Source: Ramlibacter sp. (GTDB lineage Bacteria > Pseudomonadota > Gammaproteobacteria > Burkholderiales > Burkholderiaceae_C). Taken from it: a stretch of DNA of 11,218 nt. The stretch is taken from positions 1 to 11,218 of the forward strand of contig JAMPXR010000038.1 in assembly GCA_023701085.1 (NCBI GenBank), given 5' to 3'. This document shows positions 1-6,390 of this stretch, one piece after another. The notes under the pieces were generated by a model, which was not told the DNA's origin, did no database searches, and saw only the letters and a program-made list of their open reading frames with translations. The number at the start of each line of letters is the position of its first letter. Position 1 is the stretch's first letter. A program made the position numbers and the translations under genes.

Positions 1-91
1 CGCGCGCGCGGGAGCAGCGACGGACGCCGCGCCCGCGACCGACATCAAGTTCTGCGCGATCGACGATCCCGGCTGCGAGGCATGTCAGTGA
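1..91 (+). CDS. nrdA: Ribonucleoside-diphosphate reductase alpha subunit, C-terminal end only (partial)
   Basis: Reading from base 2, an open frame runs into TGA at 89-91 and ends in FCAIDDPGCEACQ. Class I ribonucleotide reductase large subunits end in a flexible tail with a Cys-x-x-Cys pair that passes electrons from thioredoxin or glutaredoxin to the active site; here the pair is the two Cys of CEAC (codons 74-76 and 83-85). The residues before it are Ala/Thr/Pro-rich, as expected for the mobile linker. The following gene is nrdB on the same strand, which strongly supports the call. Only 29 residues are visible; the catalytic barrel and ATP cone lie upstream of the window. The identification rests on the tail motif plus context, not on the catalytic domain. 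Confidence 0.85.
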   Translation, partial: ARAGAATDAAPATDIKFCAIDDPGCEACQ

Positions 92-200
92 CGGCTGCTC
101 GCCGCTTCATCGCGCGCAACGGCATTCAAGTGTCGGCGTTCTCCGACAGAACGTCGATGCAAACGAGCAACAAAATCTGGCGGTGATGTGAACGGACACT

Positions 201-228
201 TTGCAATTCGCATCACTGCTCACATAAT
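201..228 (+). promoter_or_regulatory. Candidate sigma70-type promoter for nrdB
   Basis: TTGCAA at 201-206 (4 of 6 to the -35 consensus) and CATAAT at 223-228 (5 of 6 to the -10 consensus) are separated by 16 bases. Transcription would start near 235, about 12 bases before the nrdB ATG at 247. This AT-richer patch stands out in a GC-rich region. It would let nrdB be transcribed separately from nrdA. I see no clear NrdR box around it. The call is by pattern only. Confidence 0.45.
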
Positions 229-246
229 CCGAGCATTGGAAAACTT

Positions 247-1455
247 ATGTTGACCTGGGACGAAGAAGTCAAGCCCGCATCGCCAGCATCCCACAGCGGT
301 TTGTTCGCAGACCGCGAGGCGGGGCATTCACCCCTTCGCCAAACCTCCTCCCCCTTCCCGCAACCCGCACCGCGCACGCTGGACGACGGCGCCGCGCCGC
401 CCGCGCACGCAGCGAAGTCCGCCATGGCGGCGAGCCAGCGCCGCGTCAACGCCGCCGACAAGCGCATCATCAACGGCCAGACCGACGTCAACCAGCTGGT
501 GCCGTTCAAGTACAAGTGGGCCTGGGAAAAGTACCTGGCCGCCTGCTCCAACCACTGGATGCCGCAGGAAGTGAACATGACGCGCGACATCGCGTTGTGG
601 AAGGATCCGAACGGCCTCACCGAGGACGAGCGCCGCATCATCAAGCGCAACCTCGGCTTCTTCGTGACGGCCGACTCGCTGGCCGCCAACAACATCGTGC
701 TGGGCACCTACCGCCACGTCACGGCGCCCGAGTGCCGGCAGTTCCTGCTGCGCCAGGCCTTCGAGGAGGCGATCCACACCCACGCCTACCAGTACATCGT
801 CGAGTCGCTGGGCCTGGACGAGTCCGAGATCTTCAACGCCTACCACGAGATCCCCTCGATCCGCGACAAGGACGAGTTCCTGATCCCCTTCATCGAGGTG
901 ATCATGGATCCTGCCTTCACGACCGGCACGCCGGAGAACGACCAGCGGCTGCTCAAGAGCCTGATCGTGTTCGCCTGCCTGATGGAGGGCCTGTTCTTCT
1001 ACGTCGGCTTCACCCAGATCCTGGCGATGGGCCGGCAGAACAAGATGACGGGCGCGGCCGAGCAGTACCAGTACATCCTGCGCGACGAATCGATGCACTG
1101 CAACTTCGGCATCGACCTGGTCAACCAGCTCAAGCTCGAAAACCCCCACCTGTGGACCCCGCAGTTCAAGGCGGAAGTCAAGGCGCTGTTCGAAAAGGCC
1201 GTCGAGCTCGAATACCGCTACGCCGAGGACACCATGCCGCGCGGCGTGCTCGGCCTCAATGCCTCCATGTTCAAGGGCTACCTGCGCTACATCGCGAACC
1301 GCCGCGCCACGCAGATCGGCCTGGAAGCGCTCTACCCGAACGAGGAAAACCCTTTCCCGTGGATGAGCGAGATGATTGACCTGAAGAAAGAGCGCAATTT
1401 CTTTGAAACCCGTGTGATCGAGTACCAGACGGGCGGCGCGCTTTCCTGGGATTGA
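247..1455 (+). CDS. nrdB: Ribonucleoside-diphosphate reductase, class Ia beta subunit (402 aa)
   Basis: This is the radical-generating small subunit of aerobic ribonucleotide reductase. With NrdA it reduces ribonucleoside diphosphates to deoxyribonucleotides in the cytoplasm. The di-iron ligands can be placed by comparison with E. coli NrdB: Asp143 (TADSLAAN), Glu174 and His177 (EEAIHTHAY), Glu247 (CLMEGLFF), Glu281 and His284 (RDESMH). Tyr181, four residues after His177, is the tyrosyl-radical position. The C-terminal tail, with Tyr393 in [12 protein letters not shown], is the part that docks on NrdA and relays the radical. The start at 247 gives the MLTWDEEV N-terminus I associate with Burkholderiales NrdB. 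A later ATG (residue 60, base 424) lies just before the conserved core. Residues about 18-65 are Pro/Ala-rich, probably disordered and variable in the family. The ribosome binding site is weak (GGA at 238-240). The gene sits 155 bases after nrdA. Confidence 0.96.
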   Translation: MLTWDEEVKPASPASHSGLFADREAGHSPLRQTSSPFPQPAPRTLDDGAAPPAHAAKSAMAASQRRVNAADKRIINGQTDVNQLVPFKYKWAWEKYLAACSNHWMPQEVNMTRDIALWKDPNGLTEDERRIIKRNLGFFVTADSLAANNIVLGTYRHVTAPECRQFLLRQAFEEAIHTHAYQYIVESLGLDESEIFNAYHEIPSIRDKDEFLIPFIEVIMDPAFTTGTPENDQRLLKSLIVFACLMEGLFFYVGFTQILAMGRQNKMTGAAEQYQYILRDESMHCNFGIDLVNQLKLENPHLWTPQFKAEVKALFEKAVELEYRYAEDTMPRGVLGLNASMFKGYLRYIANRRATQIGLEALYPNEENPFPWMSEMIDLKKERNFFETRVIEYQTGGALSWD

Positions 1456-1540
1456 AGAAGGCAGGCAGCAGGACGTGTTCGGGATTCGCGCGGGGCGATG
1501 ACCATGCCGCAAAGAAGCGTGGCTCGACCCGGCAACGGTG

Positions 1541-1574
1541 TTCATGAGGCTGGGCGCGCGCCCAACTTCATGAA
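1541..1574. repeat. Near-perfect 34-base inverted repeat downstream of nrdB
   Basis: TTCATGA (1541-1547) pairs with TCATGAA (1568-1574), and the centre is the perfect palindrome GGGCGCGCGCCC (1552-1563). Between the two stretches only one position fails to pair (C1550 against A1565), with one G-T wobble (1548/1567). There is no T-run directly after it, so it is not an intrinsic terminator by itself. It may stabilise the nrdB mRNA 3' end or serve as a protein site. It lies 85 bases after the nrdB stop and 3 bases before the terminator hairpin at 1578. Confidence 0.6.
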
Positions 1575-1577
1575 TCG

Positions 1578-1612
1578 CTCCATGCAAACCAACAAGCATG
1601 GAGTGCTTTTTT
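1578..1612 (+). terminator. Rho-independent terminator after nrdB
   Basis: CTCCATGC (1578-1585) and GCATGGAG (1596-1603) form a perfect 8-bp stem with a 10-base A/C-rich loop. It is followed by TGC and then six T (1607-1612). This fits termination of the nrdB transcript. It is only 35 bases before the next ATG, so it could also attenuate transcription into the histone-like gene if that gene's promoter lies upstream of it. Confidence 0.75.
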
Positions 1613-1613
1613 G

Positions 1614-1629
1614 GTTGATAGTGATCAAC
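1614..1629. promoter_or_regulatory. Short inverted repeat in the leader of the histone-like gene
   Basis: GTTGAT (1614-1619) and ATCAAC (1624-1629) are exact inverted copies around AGTG. The repeat starts just after the T-run of the terminator and ends 6 bases before the AGGAG ribosome binding site (1636-1640). It could be an operator or a small leader hairpin. No function is shown by sequence alone. Confidence 0.35.
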
Positions 1630-1646
1630 TTGAACAGGAGATAGTG

Positions 1647-2105
1647 ATGGCAACTGCAAAGAAACCGGCCGCCAAGAAGGCCGCAGCGAAAAAGCCGGCC
1701 GCCAAGAAGTCCGCGGCCAAGAAGGCACCGGCGAAGAAGGTAGCCGCCAAGAAGGCGCCGGCGAAAAAGGCCGCCGCGAAGCGCCCGGCCGCCAAGAAGA
1801 CCGCGGCGAAGCGCCCGGCCGCCAAGAAGGCGCCGGCGAAGAAGGCCGCCGCGAAGCGCCCAGCGGCCAAGAAGGTCGCCAAGAAGGCGCCGGCGAAAAA
1901 AGCCGCGGCCAAGAAGCCCGCTGCGAAGCGGCGTCCTGCGGCTAAGAAGGCAGCGAAGAAGCCCGCTGCGAAGAAAGCTGCGAAAAAACCCACTGCGAAA
2001 CCGGTAGCCAAGGCGGCCGCGCCTGCTGCCCCGGCTGCGCCCGCGGCTCAGACCACTCTGAACCCGCAGGCCGCCTGGCCGTTCCCGACGTCCAGCAAGC
2101 CGTAA
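1647..2105 (+). CDS. Histone H1-like, Lys/Ala/Pro-rich DNA-binding protein (152 aa)
   Basis: The protein is almost entirely degenerate copies of (A)[15 protein letters not shown] and AAKRP from residue 2 to about 120. It resembles the C-terminal tail of eukaryotic H1 and bacterial H1-like proteins (the AlgP/HctB type). Such proteins bind DNA non-specifically through Lys/Arg charge and act in the nucleoid. No globular domain is present. An Ala/Pro linker ([10 protein letters not shown]) leads to an uncharged tail, [17 protein letters not shown], with one Trp and one Phe; I recognise this tail from Burkholderiales homologues, so it is probably functional. The ATG at 1647 follows AGGAG at 1636-1640 with 6 bases between. 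The upstream in-frame extension would run through the leader hairpin and terminator, so it is not used. A strong terminator closes the gene. Confidence 0.88.
   Translation: MATAKKPAAKKAAAKKPAAKKSAAKKAPAKKVAAKKAPAKKAAAKRPAAKKTAAKRPAAKKAPAKKAAAKRPAAKKVAKKAPAKKAAAKKPAAKRRPAAKKAAKKPAAKKAAKKPTAKPVAKAAAPAAPAAPAAQTTLNPQAAWPFPTSSKP
1650..2010 (+). repeat. Degenerate tandem codon repeats in the histone-like gene
   Basis: Units of about 12-15 bases of the form GCC-GCC-AAG-AAG and GCG-AAG-CGC-CCG recur throughout. The segment coding AAKRPAAKK appears three times in nearly the same DNA wording. Such arrays expand and contract by slippage, so length should vary between related strains. Confidence 0.75.
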
Positions 2106-2125
2106 GGCAAAGCGTTTTACGCATG

Positions 2126-2157
2126 AGCCCGGCACCGGCAGGTGCCGGGCTTTTTTT
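2126..2157 (+). terminator. Strong rho-independent terminator after the histone-like gene
   Basis: AGCCCGGCACC (2126-2136) and GGTGCCGGGCT (2141-2151) form a perfect 11-bp stem with a GGCA tetraloop, running into seven T (2151-2157). It lies 20 bases after the stop codon. The convergent lipoprotein gene ends at 2188, so this hairpin separates the two transcription units. On the - strand it has no T-run after the stem. Confidence 0.92.
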
Positions 2158-2187
2158 CCGTCCGCTTCGCCCCTTGCCCGCGGGGCG

Positions 2188-2865
2188 CTAGCGCTCCTGC
2201 GCGGCCAGCGCCATGCGCCGGCGCAAGCGCTGCGCCTCCTCCAGCGCGCCGGCCTGTTCGGCCCGCGCCGCCTGCACGCCCAGCCAGGCGAGCAAGGGAC
2301 GGCGCCATCCCTGGGCCGAAGCGGTGTCGGCCGCGAGCGCCAGCACGTCGGGATCGGCCCGGCCGTTGCGAAACAGGACACCCGCCGCGACCAGCCGCGA
2401 CAGCGGATCCTCGATGGCCGCGACGGCAGCCGCGCCGCCGGCCGGGGCGGCCGCCGCGCGGTGCTGCGCCGGCAGCAGGGCGAGATCGGCCGGCGCGATG
2501 CGGCCCGCCAGGTAATCGGCATAGGCCCGCTCGGCCGCCGGCGCATCGCCGCGCAGCCGCTCGAAGCCCTCGCAAGGCTCCAGCAGCAGGCTCGCCACGC
2601 GCACCGCGCAGCGCGTCAACTCGGCGCGGGCGACCAGCGCCGGCTGGCCGGTGCTGGCCAATTCGCCGCGCGCCCGCTCGAACTCGGCCGCCTCGACGCG
2701 GGCATTGCCTTGCAGGTAGGCCCGCGCGGAACGCTCCAGGGCATCGTGCGCGCTGATCTGCCAATCGGGCACGCGCGGCTTGCCGCCGCATCCGGCCAGC
2801 TGCAACGCCGCGACGACCATCAGCCCCGGCAGCAGGGTTTTCGCGCGGGCGGACATGCGTGTCAT
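2188..2865 (-). CDS. Lipoprotein downstream of an MCE gene, function unknown (225 aa)
   Basis: The start at 2865 is chosen because its ATG overlaps the TGA of the upstream MCE gene as ATGA, the usual sign of translational coupling. The N-terminus has a basic stretch, a hydrophobic segment (residues about 11-23) and a lipobox LAGC with Cys26 as the lipidated residue. The mature protein should therefore be anchored to a membrane leaflet facing the periplasm. The rest is Ala/Arg/Leu-rich and probably all helical, with a TPR-like look around residues 36-75 ([19 protein letters not shown]). Two further Cys flank a short stretch (TRC and EPC, about residues 85-97) and could form a disulfide. I do not recognise a named family. 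Position behind the MCE and permease genes suggests an accessory part of the same lipid transporter, perhaps analogous to outer-membrane Mla partners. That is inference from context. Confidence 0.8.
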   Translation of the reverse strand: MTRMSARAKTLLPGLMVVAALQLAGCGGKPRVPDWQISAHDALERSARAYLQGNARVEAAEFERARGELASTGQPALVARAELTRCAVRVASLLLEPCEGFERLRGDAPAAERAYADYLAGRIAPADLALLPAQHRAAAAPAGGAAAVAAIEDPLSRLVAAGVLFRNGRADPDVLALAADTASAQGWRRPLLAWLGVQAARAEQAGALEEAQRLRRRMALAAQER

Positions 2866-3866
2866 GGCAGCTTCACCTCGGTGTCGCGCGCGAACGGCCA
2901 CTTGCGGTTCAGTTCGTTGATCATTCCCTCGATCTTGTGCAGGTTGGCCTCGACGTCCGCGCGCAAGGCGCCCAGGTCCACGGTGGCGCCGCGCACGTTG
3001 GCGCCTATGCCCTGCGCCTCGGCGAGCACCGCGTCCACGCCCTTCAGGCTGGCGCGCGTATCCGCGAGCAGCTGGTTGAGCTGCACGACGGTCGCGCGCG
3101 CGTCCCGCAGCAGGCCGTCCGGCCCGAACACCTGGGTATCGGCCTTCGCCGCGAGGCCGTCGATGCGCGCCAGCAGGGCATTGGTGCGGTCCAGTGCCGC
3201 GACCAGCTTGGCCGCGTCGGCGTCGTTGCCGAACACCGCCCCCAGCGCGCCGCGCGGTCCTTTCAGCTTGCGCGTGACCTCCTGCAAATCGTCCAGCGAC
3301 CCGCGCAAGGCCGCATCCTGGGCGGTCAACGCGCTCAGGTTCTCCAGCACCTCCTTGGCCGACGCCAGAACCCGCGGCAGCTCGGCGGTGGCGTCGCCGC
3401 GCAGTGCCGGCCGCTCGGCGCCGTCGGGCAGCGGCGGGTCGGTGAGGATGCCGGTGAAGGCCCGGATGTTGGTGCCGCCGACCAGGCCGCGCACCAGCGT
3501 GAACACGCTGGACGTGCGCAGCCAGTGCGCGTCCTTTTTCGCCACGTCGATGACGATGCGCACGTTGCCGTTGTCGGCCAGCTCGACCCGCCGGACACGC
3601 CCGATCGGAAAGCCCGAGAACGTCATGTCCATGCCGACCACCACACCCTCGGAGTCCTCGGTGAGCAGCACCAGCGTTTGCGTCGGCTCGAAGAAACCGC
3701 GCGCGTACAGCAGATACGCCACCGAGCCCGCCACCAGCAGCGCGGTGAAGACGAGCAGCAGCGCGGCCTTGAACTCCAGATGCCTGATCGGCCGCGCCGG
3801 CGCGGGCTCCGAGTTCTGGACCGGTGTGTGAGCTTGTTCCTGCATCTCAGCTTCCCATGACGCCAT
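2862..3866 (-). CDS. MCE-domain (MlaD-like) lipid-transport protein (334 aa)
   Basis: MCE proteins form hexameric rings on the inner membrane and bind or tunnel lipids through the periplasm for an ABC-type permease. The layout fits: a cytoplasmic N-terminus, one transmembrane helix at about residues 33-54, and a single MCE domain at about 62-138, with the typical GMDMTFSGFPIGRVRRVEL and GLVGGTNIRAF stretches. A long helical region follows to the end, with heptad-like Leu/Ala spacing (ELPRVLASAKEVLENL, QLNQLLADTRASLKGVD). It ends in [16 protein letters not shown], a tail I associate with Burkholderiales MCE proteins. Length is greater than E. coli MlaD because of this C-terminal helix. The start is uncertain: ATG at 3866, or ATG at 3845 (MQEQAHTP), which has GGGAAG a few bases upstream. 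The gene overlaps the next by ATGA and follows the permease gene after 125 bases. Confidence 0.9.
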   Translation of the reverse strand: MASWEAEMQEQAHTPVQNSEPAPARPIRHLEFKAALLLVFTALLVAGSVAYLLYARGFFEPTQTLVLLTEDSEGVVVGMDMTFSGFPIGRVRRVELADNGNVRIVIDVAKKDAHWLRTSSVFTLVRGLVGGTNIRAFTGILTDPPLPDGAERPALRGDATAELPRVLASAKEVLENLSALTAQDAALRGSLDDLQEVTRKLKGPRGALGAVFGNDADAAKLVAALDRTNALLARIDGLAAKADTQVFGPDGLLRDARATVVQLNQLLADTRASLKGVDAVLAEAQGIGANVRGATVDLGALRADVEANLHKIEGMINELNRKWPFARDTEVKLP

Positions 3867-3924
3867 GCGCCACCCGCGGCATATGAAAGGAGTGGGCGCG
3901 TTCGCGGGCCACCGCGGAACCGGC

Positions 3925-3985
3925 TTTGCCGGGCCGCTGGGGGCGCCCCTTGAGGGGATGCACCGAAGGCGCTTCGGGGTGGTCT
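3925..3985. repeat. GC-rich palindromic intergenic element between permease and MCE genes
   Basis: Three small palindromes follow each other: GGGGCGCCCC (3940-3949), CCCC-TTGA-GGGG (3946-3957) and CCGAAG-GCG-CTTCGG (3963-3977). They are flanked by GCCGGGCC (3929-3936) and GGTGGTC (3978-3984). The wording resembles dispersed intergenic repeats I associate with Comamonadaceae genomes, comparable in kind to REP elements. Only one copy is in this window, so its repetitive nature is from memory and not shown here. It could pause transcription or protect mRNA between the two genes. Confidence 0.5.
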
Positions 3986-3991
3986 TTCACG

Positions 3992-4795
3992 TCAGGAATA
4001 GTTGCCGGCCAGGCTGGCCGCCTCGAGCACCAGCAGCACCGCGAACATGCGCACCAGGCCTTGCAGGGCGGCGCTCTCGCGCGAACCGTCGCCCTCGACG
4101 TCGTACAGCCCCGACGCCATCGGAATGATGGACACCGCGAGGCTGAAGAACAGGGTCTTGAGCACGAAAATGAGCGACACGGCCGGATGGAACACATGGC
4201 CGAAGACATGCGTGTACGCCGGCGCGCCGGCGAAGGTCCAGCCATAGACGGCCAGGTAGGCCAGCACCAGCGCCACCACGCAGCTGAGCGCGGCCAGGGT
4301 GATGGTGGCGAACATGCCGGCCAGCGCGCGCGGCAGCGCCAGCGTCACGACCGGGTCGATGCCCTGGCGCGCCAGCGCGTCGAAATGCCCGATGCGACGC
4401 ATCTCCGCCAGCGCCGCGCCGTTGGGGATGGTGCAGCGCAGGGCGACGAAGAGCGCGGCGGTGAGGGGAATGAGTTCCAGCACCAGCACGCGGATCACCA
4501 TCTCCAGCGCGTAGCGCGACAAGCCGTAGCTCAGGGCCGTGACCACCACGATGCGCGTGATCACCAGGGTGAGCAGCGCGCACAGCACGGTGAACCACCA
4601 CAGGATGGGCGCGGTGTCCAGGTACAAGTGGCGCATCAGCGCCTGCCGCGTCTCGCGCCCGTAGCTCGATGGCGACATCGCCAGCACCAGCAGCGAGGCG
4701 CCGAAGAAGATGATGCGCCACCAGCCGGAAAGCCAGCGCAGGGGCGCCCGGCCCGTGTGGGTCAGCCTTTGGAATCGCGTGGATGCGGCGTCCAT
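3992..4795 (-). CDS. MlaE-type ABC transporter permease (267 aa)
   Basis: This is an integral inner-membrane protein of the MlaE/YrbE permease family, which works with an MCE protein and normally with an MlaF-type ATPase to move phospholipids between membranes. The family core is visible at residues about 105-165: LELIPLTAALFVALR, then an AEMRRIGHFDAL helix, then GIDPVVTLALPRALAG. Hydrophobic segments at about 27-41, 64-84, 102-120, 157-185, 205-228 and 247-263 fit a five- or six-helix permease. The length is about that of E. coli MlaE. The start at 4795 removes an Ala/Arg-rich upstream extension of 26 residues. No Shine-Dalgarno is seen before it, but TATCAT lies 6 bases upstream of the ATG, so the message may be leaderless. 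The MCE gene follows on the same strand. No ATPase gene is next to it. Confidence 0.85.
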   Translation of the reverse strand: MDAASTRFQRLTHTGRAPLRWLSGWWRIIFFGASLLVLAMSPSSYGRETRQALMRHLYLDTAPILWWFTVLCALLTLVITRIVVVTALSYGLSRYALEMVIRVLVLELIPLTAALFVALRCTIPNGAALAEMRRIGHFDALARQGIDPVVTLALPRALAGMFATITLAALSCVVALVLAYLAVYGWTFAGAPAYTHVFGHVFHPAVSLIFVLKTLFFSLAVSIIPMASGLYDVEGDGSRESAALQGLVRMFAVLLVLEAASLAGNYS

Positions 4796-4908
4796 GGCCA
4801 AATGATAGGCGAGCGCGGCGCCGAAGCCTCGCAGCGGCGACCCGGCGCCGCCCGCCGCCCGCGCCCGCCACAATAGCCGGCACGAGGCACCACGCGAAGG
4901 AGATGGCT
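4796..4908. promoter_or_regulatory. Divergent intergenic region between permease gene and gor
   Basis: These 113 bases must hold promoters for both directions. For gor, AAGGAG at 4897-4902 is a strong ribosome binding site 6 bases before the ATG at 4909. CACAAT at 4870-4875 is a possible -10, with no good -35. For the permease, TATCAT on the - strand (plus-strand ATGATA at 4802-4807) is a possible -10. I see no clear operator for OxyR or another redox regulator. Confidence 0.35.
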
Positions 4909-6276
4909 ATGGCCGATCATGACTACGACCTCTTCGTCATCGGCGGCGGCAGCGGCGGCGTGCGTGCCGCGCGCATGGCGGCGCAGCGCGGCGCCCGCGT
5001 CGCGCTGGCGGAAGCCGCGGCGCTGGGCGGCACCTGCGTCAACGTCGGCTGCATCCCGAAGAAGCTGTACAGCTACGCGGCGCACTTCGCCCACGACTTC
5101 CGGGACGCCGCCGGCTTCGGCTGGGACGTGGCCGCGCCGCGCCTGGACTGGGCGCGGCTGAAGGCCCAGCGCGCGCGGGAGATCGCCCGCCTGAACGGCG
5201 TGTACCGGCAGCTGCTGTCCGGCGTGGGCGTCGAAATCGTCACCGGCTGGGCGCGGCTGGCCGGCGGCCACGCGGTGCGGGTGCGCACAGCCGCCGACGA
5301 GCGCCGCATCACGGCCCGCCACATCCTGATCGCCACCGGCGGCACCCCGAGCGTCCCCTCGTTTCCGGGCTGCGAGCATGTGGTGACCTCCGACAACATG
5401 TACGACCTCGACCCGTTCCCGGCGCGCCTGCTGGTGGTCGGCGGCGGCTACATCGCCTGCGAATTCGCCTCGATCTTCAACGGCCTGGGTGCCCGCGTGA
5501 CGCAGCTGTACCGCGGCGAGCAACTGCTGCGCGGCTTCGACGACGACGTGCGGCATTTCATCGCGCGCGAAATGCGCAGGACCGGCGTCGACCTGCGCGT
5601 CGGCAGCAACGTGCGCGCCATCCATCGCGGCGCGCATGGCCTGGAGGCGACACTGGCCGACGGCAGCACGCTCACGGTGGACGTGGTGCTTTACGCCACC
5701 GGGCGCGTGCCGAACGTGAACGGGCTGGGCCTGGACGCCGCCGGGGTCGCCCAGGACGAGCAGTCGGCGATCGTGGTCGATGCGCATTACCGCACATCGC
5801 TGCCCTGGATCCACGCGCTGGGCGATGTGACGGCGCGGGTGCAGCTCACGCCCGTGGCCCTGGGCGAAGCGATGGCCTTCGTCAGCCACCTGTTCGGGCC
5901 GCGCGGGCGCGCCATGAGCTACGACTTCATCCCGACCGCGGTCTTCACGCATCCGAACATCGCGGCCGTGGGCTACACCGAAGCGCAGGCGCGCGCGGCC
6001 TTCCCGAAGGTCAGCGTCTACCGCAGCGAATTCAAGCCGCTGAAGCACACATTGAGCGGCAGCGGCGAACGCACGCTCATGAAGCTCGTGGTGGACGCGG
6101 CCAGCGACCGCGTGGTCGGCCTGCACATGGTGGGCCCGGACGCCGGCGAAGTGGTGCAGGGCTTCGCGGTCGCGATGAAGGCGGGCGCCACGAAGGAAGT
6201 GTTCGACAGCACCATCGGCATCCACCCGACGGCGGCCGAGGAGTTCGTCACGATGCGCGAGCCGGTACGCGGCTGA
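4909..6276 (+). CDS. gor: Glutathione-disulfide reductase (455 aa)
   Basis: This cytoplasmic FAD enzyme uses NADPH to reduce oxidised glutathione and so keeps the thiol pool reduced. The FAD-binding loop is at residues 10-17 (VIGGGSGG). The redox-active disulfide is Cys43 and Cys48 in GGTCVNVGCIPKK. The second nucleotide fold is at 176-187 (VVGGGYIACEFA); Arg202 and Arg208 (YRGEQLLR) match the pair that selects NADPH over NADH in glutathione reductases. The FAD motif ALGDV is at 303-307. The dimer-interface catalytic His-Glu pair is His439 and Glu444 in HPTAAEEFVTMR. Length equals the family norm. The start at 4909 is preferred over ATG 4903 because AAGGAG (4897-4902) is then 6 bases away instead of touching the start. 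The related trypanothione, mercuric and lipoamide dehydrogenases are less likely given the two Arg and the C-terminus. Confidence 0.95.
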   Translation: MADHDYDLFVIGGGSGGVRAARMAAQRGARVALAEAAALGGTCVNVGCIPKKLYSYAAHFAHDFRDAAGFGWDVAAPRLDWARLKAQRAREIARLNGVYRQLLSGVGVEIVTGWARLAGGHAVRVRTAADERRITARHILIATGGTPSVPSFPGCEHVVTSDNMYDLDPFPARLLVVGGGYIACEFASIFNGLGARVTQLYRGEQLLRGFDDDVRHFIAREMRRTGVDLRVGSNVRAIHRGAHGLEATLADGSTLTVDVVLYATGRVPNVNGLGLDAAGVAQDEQSAIVVDAHYRTSLPWIHALGDVTARVQLTPVALGEAMAFVSHLFGPRGRAMSYDFIPTAVFTHPNIAAVGYTEAQARAAFPKVSVYRSEFKPLKHTLSGSGERTLMKLVVDAASDRVVGLHMVGPDAGEVVQGFAVAMKAGATKEVFDSTIGIHPTAAEEFVTMREPVRG

Positions 6277-6288
6277 GATACGGCTTCC

Positions 6289-6343
6289 TTACAGCGCATT
6301 ACAAATTCGCGAGGGGGATGCAACCGCTTTACCGTTTCTTTGC
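6289..6343 (+). promoter_or_regulatory. Phased TTAC box array upstream of the first FecR/DUF6600 gene
   Basis: TTACA starts at 6289 and 6299, TTAC at 6329 and TTTGC at 6339, so the boxes are offset by 0, 10, 40 and 50 bases and all face the same side of the helix. The last box lies 52 bases before the ATG at 6391. The same boxes with identical spacing occur before the next gene (8808-8862), although the sequence between boxes 2 and 3 differs. Paired direct repeats 10 bases apart are typical of OmpR/PhoB-type response regulators. Downstream, GCGTTCTACTTC (6364-6374) is also shared and may contain the -10. The regulator is not in the window. Confidence 0.6.
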
Positions 6344-6390
6344 GATCGCCGCGCAGGCTCAGGCGTTCTACTTCTTGGGAGAAGACCGTC

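Noticed and set aside
92..246. Small gene or NrdR operator between nrdA and nrdB
   Set aside because: No open frame with a ribosome binding site and no match to the NrdR palindrome could be seen.
1625..2011. Antisense 128-residue open frame made of Ala/Phe/Gly repeats that looks like a membrane protein
   Set aside because: It is the mirror of the Lys/Ala codon repeats of the histone-like gene (AAG read as CTT, GCC as GGC). No ribosome binding site and no independent codon signal.
2461..3831. Open frames on the + strand across the lipoprotein and MCE genes (456 and 333 residues)
   Set aside because: Both are shadows. The - strand reading gives a lipobox, an MCE domain and an ATGA overlap.
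4762..6225. 487-residue open frame on the - strand opposite gor
   Set aside because: His/Val/Arg-rich shadow of a clear glutathione reductase.
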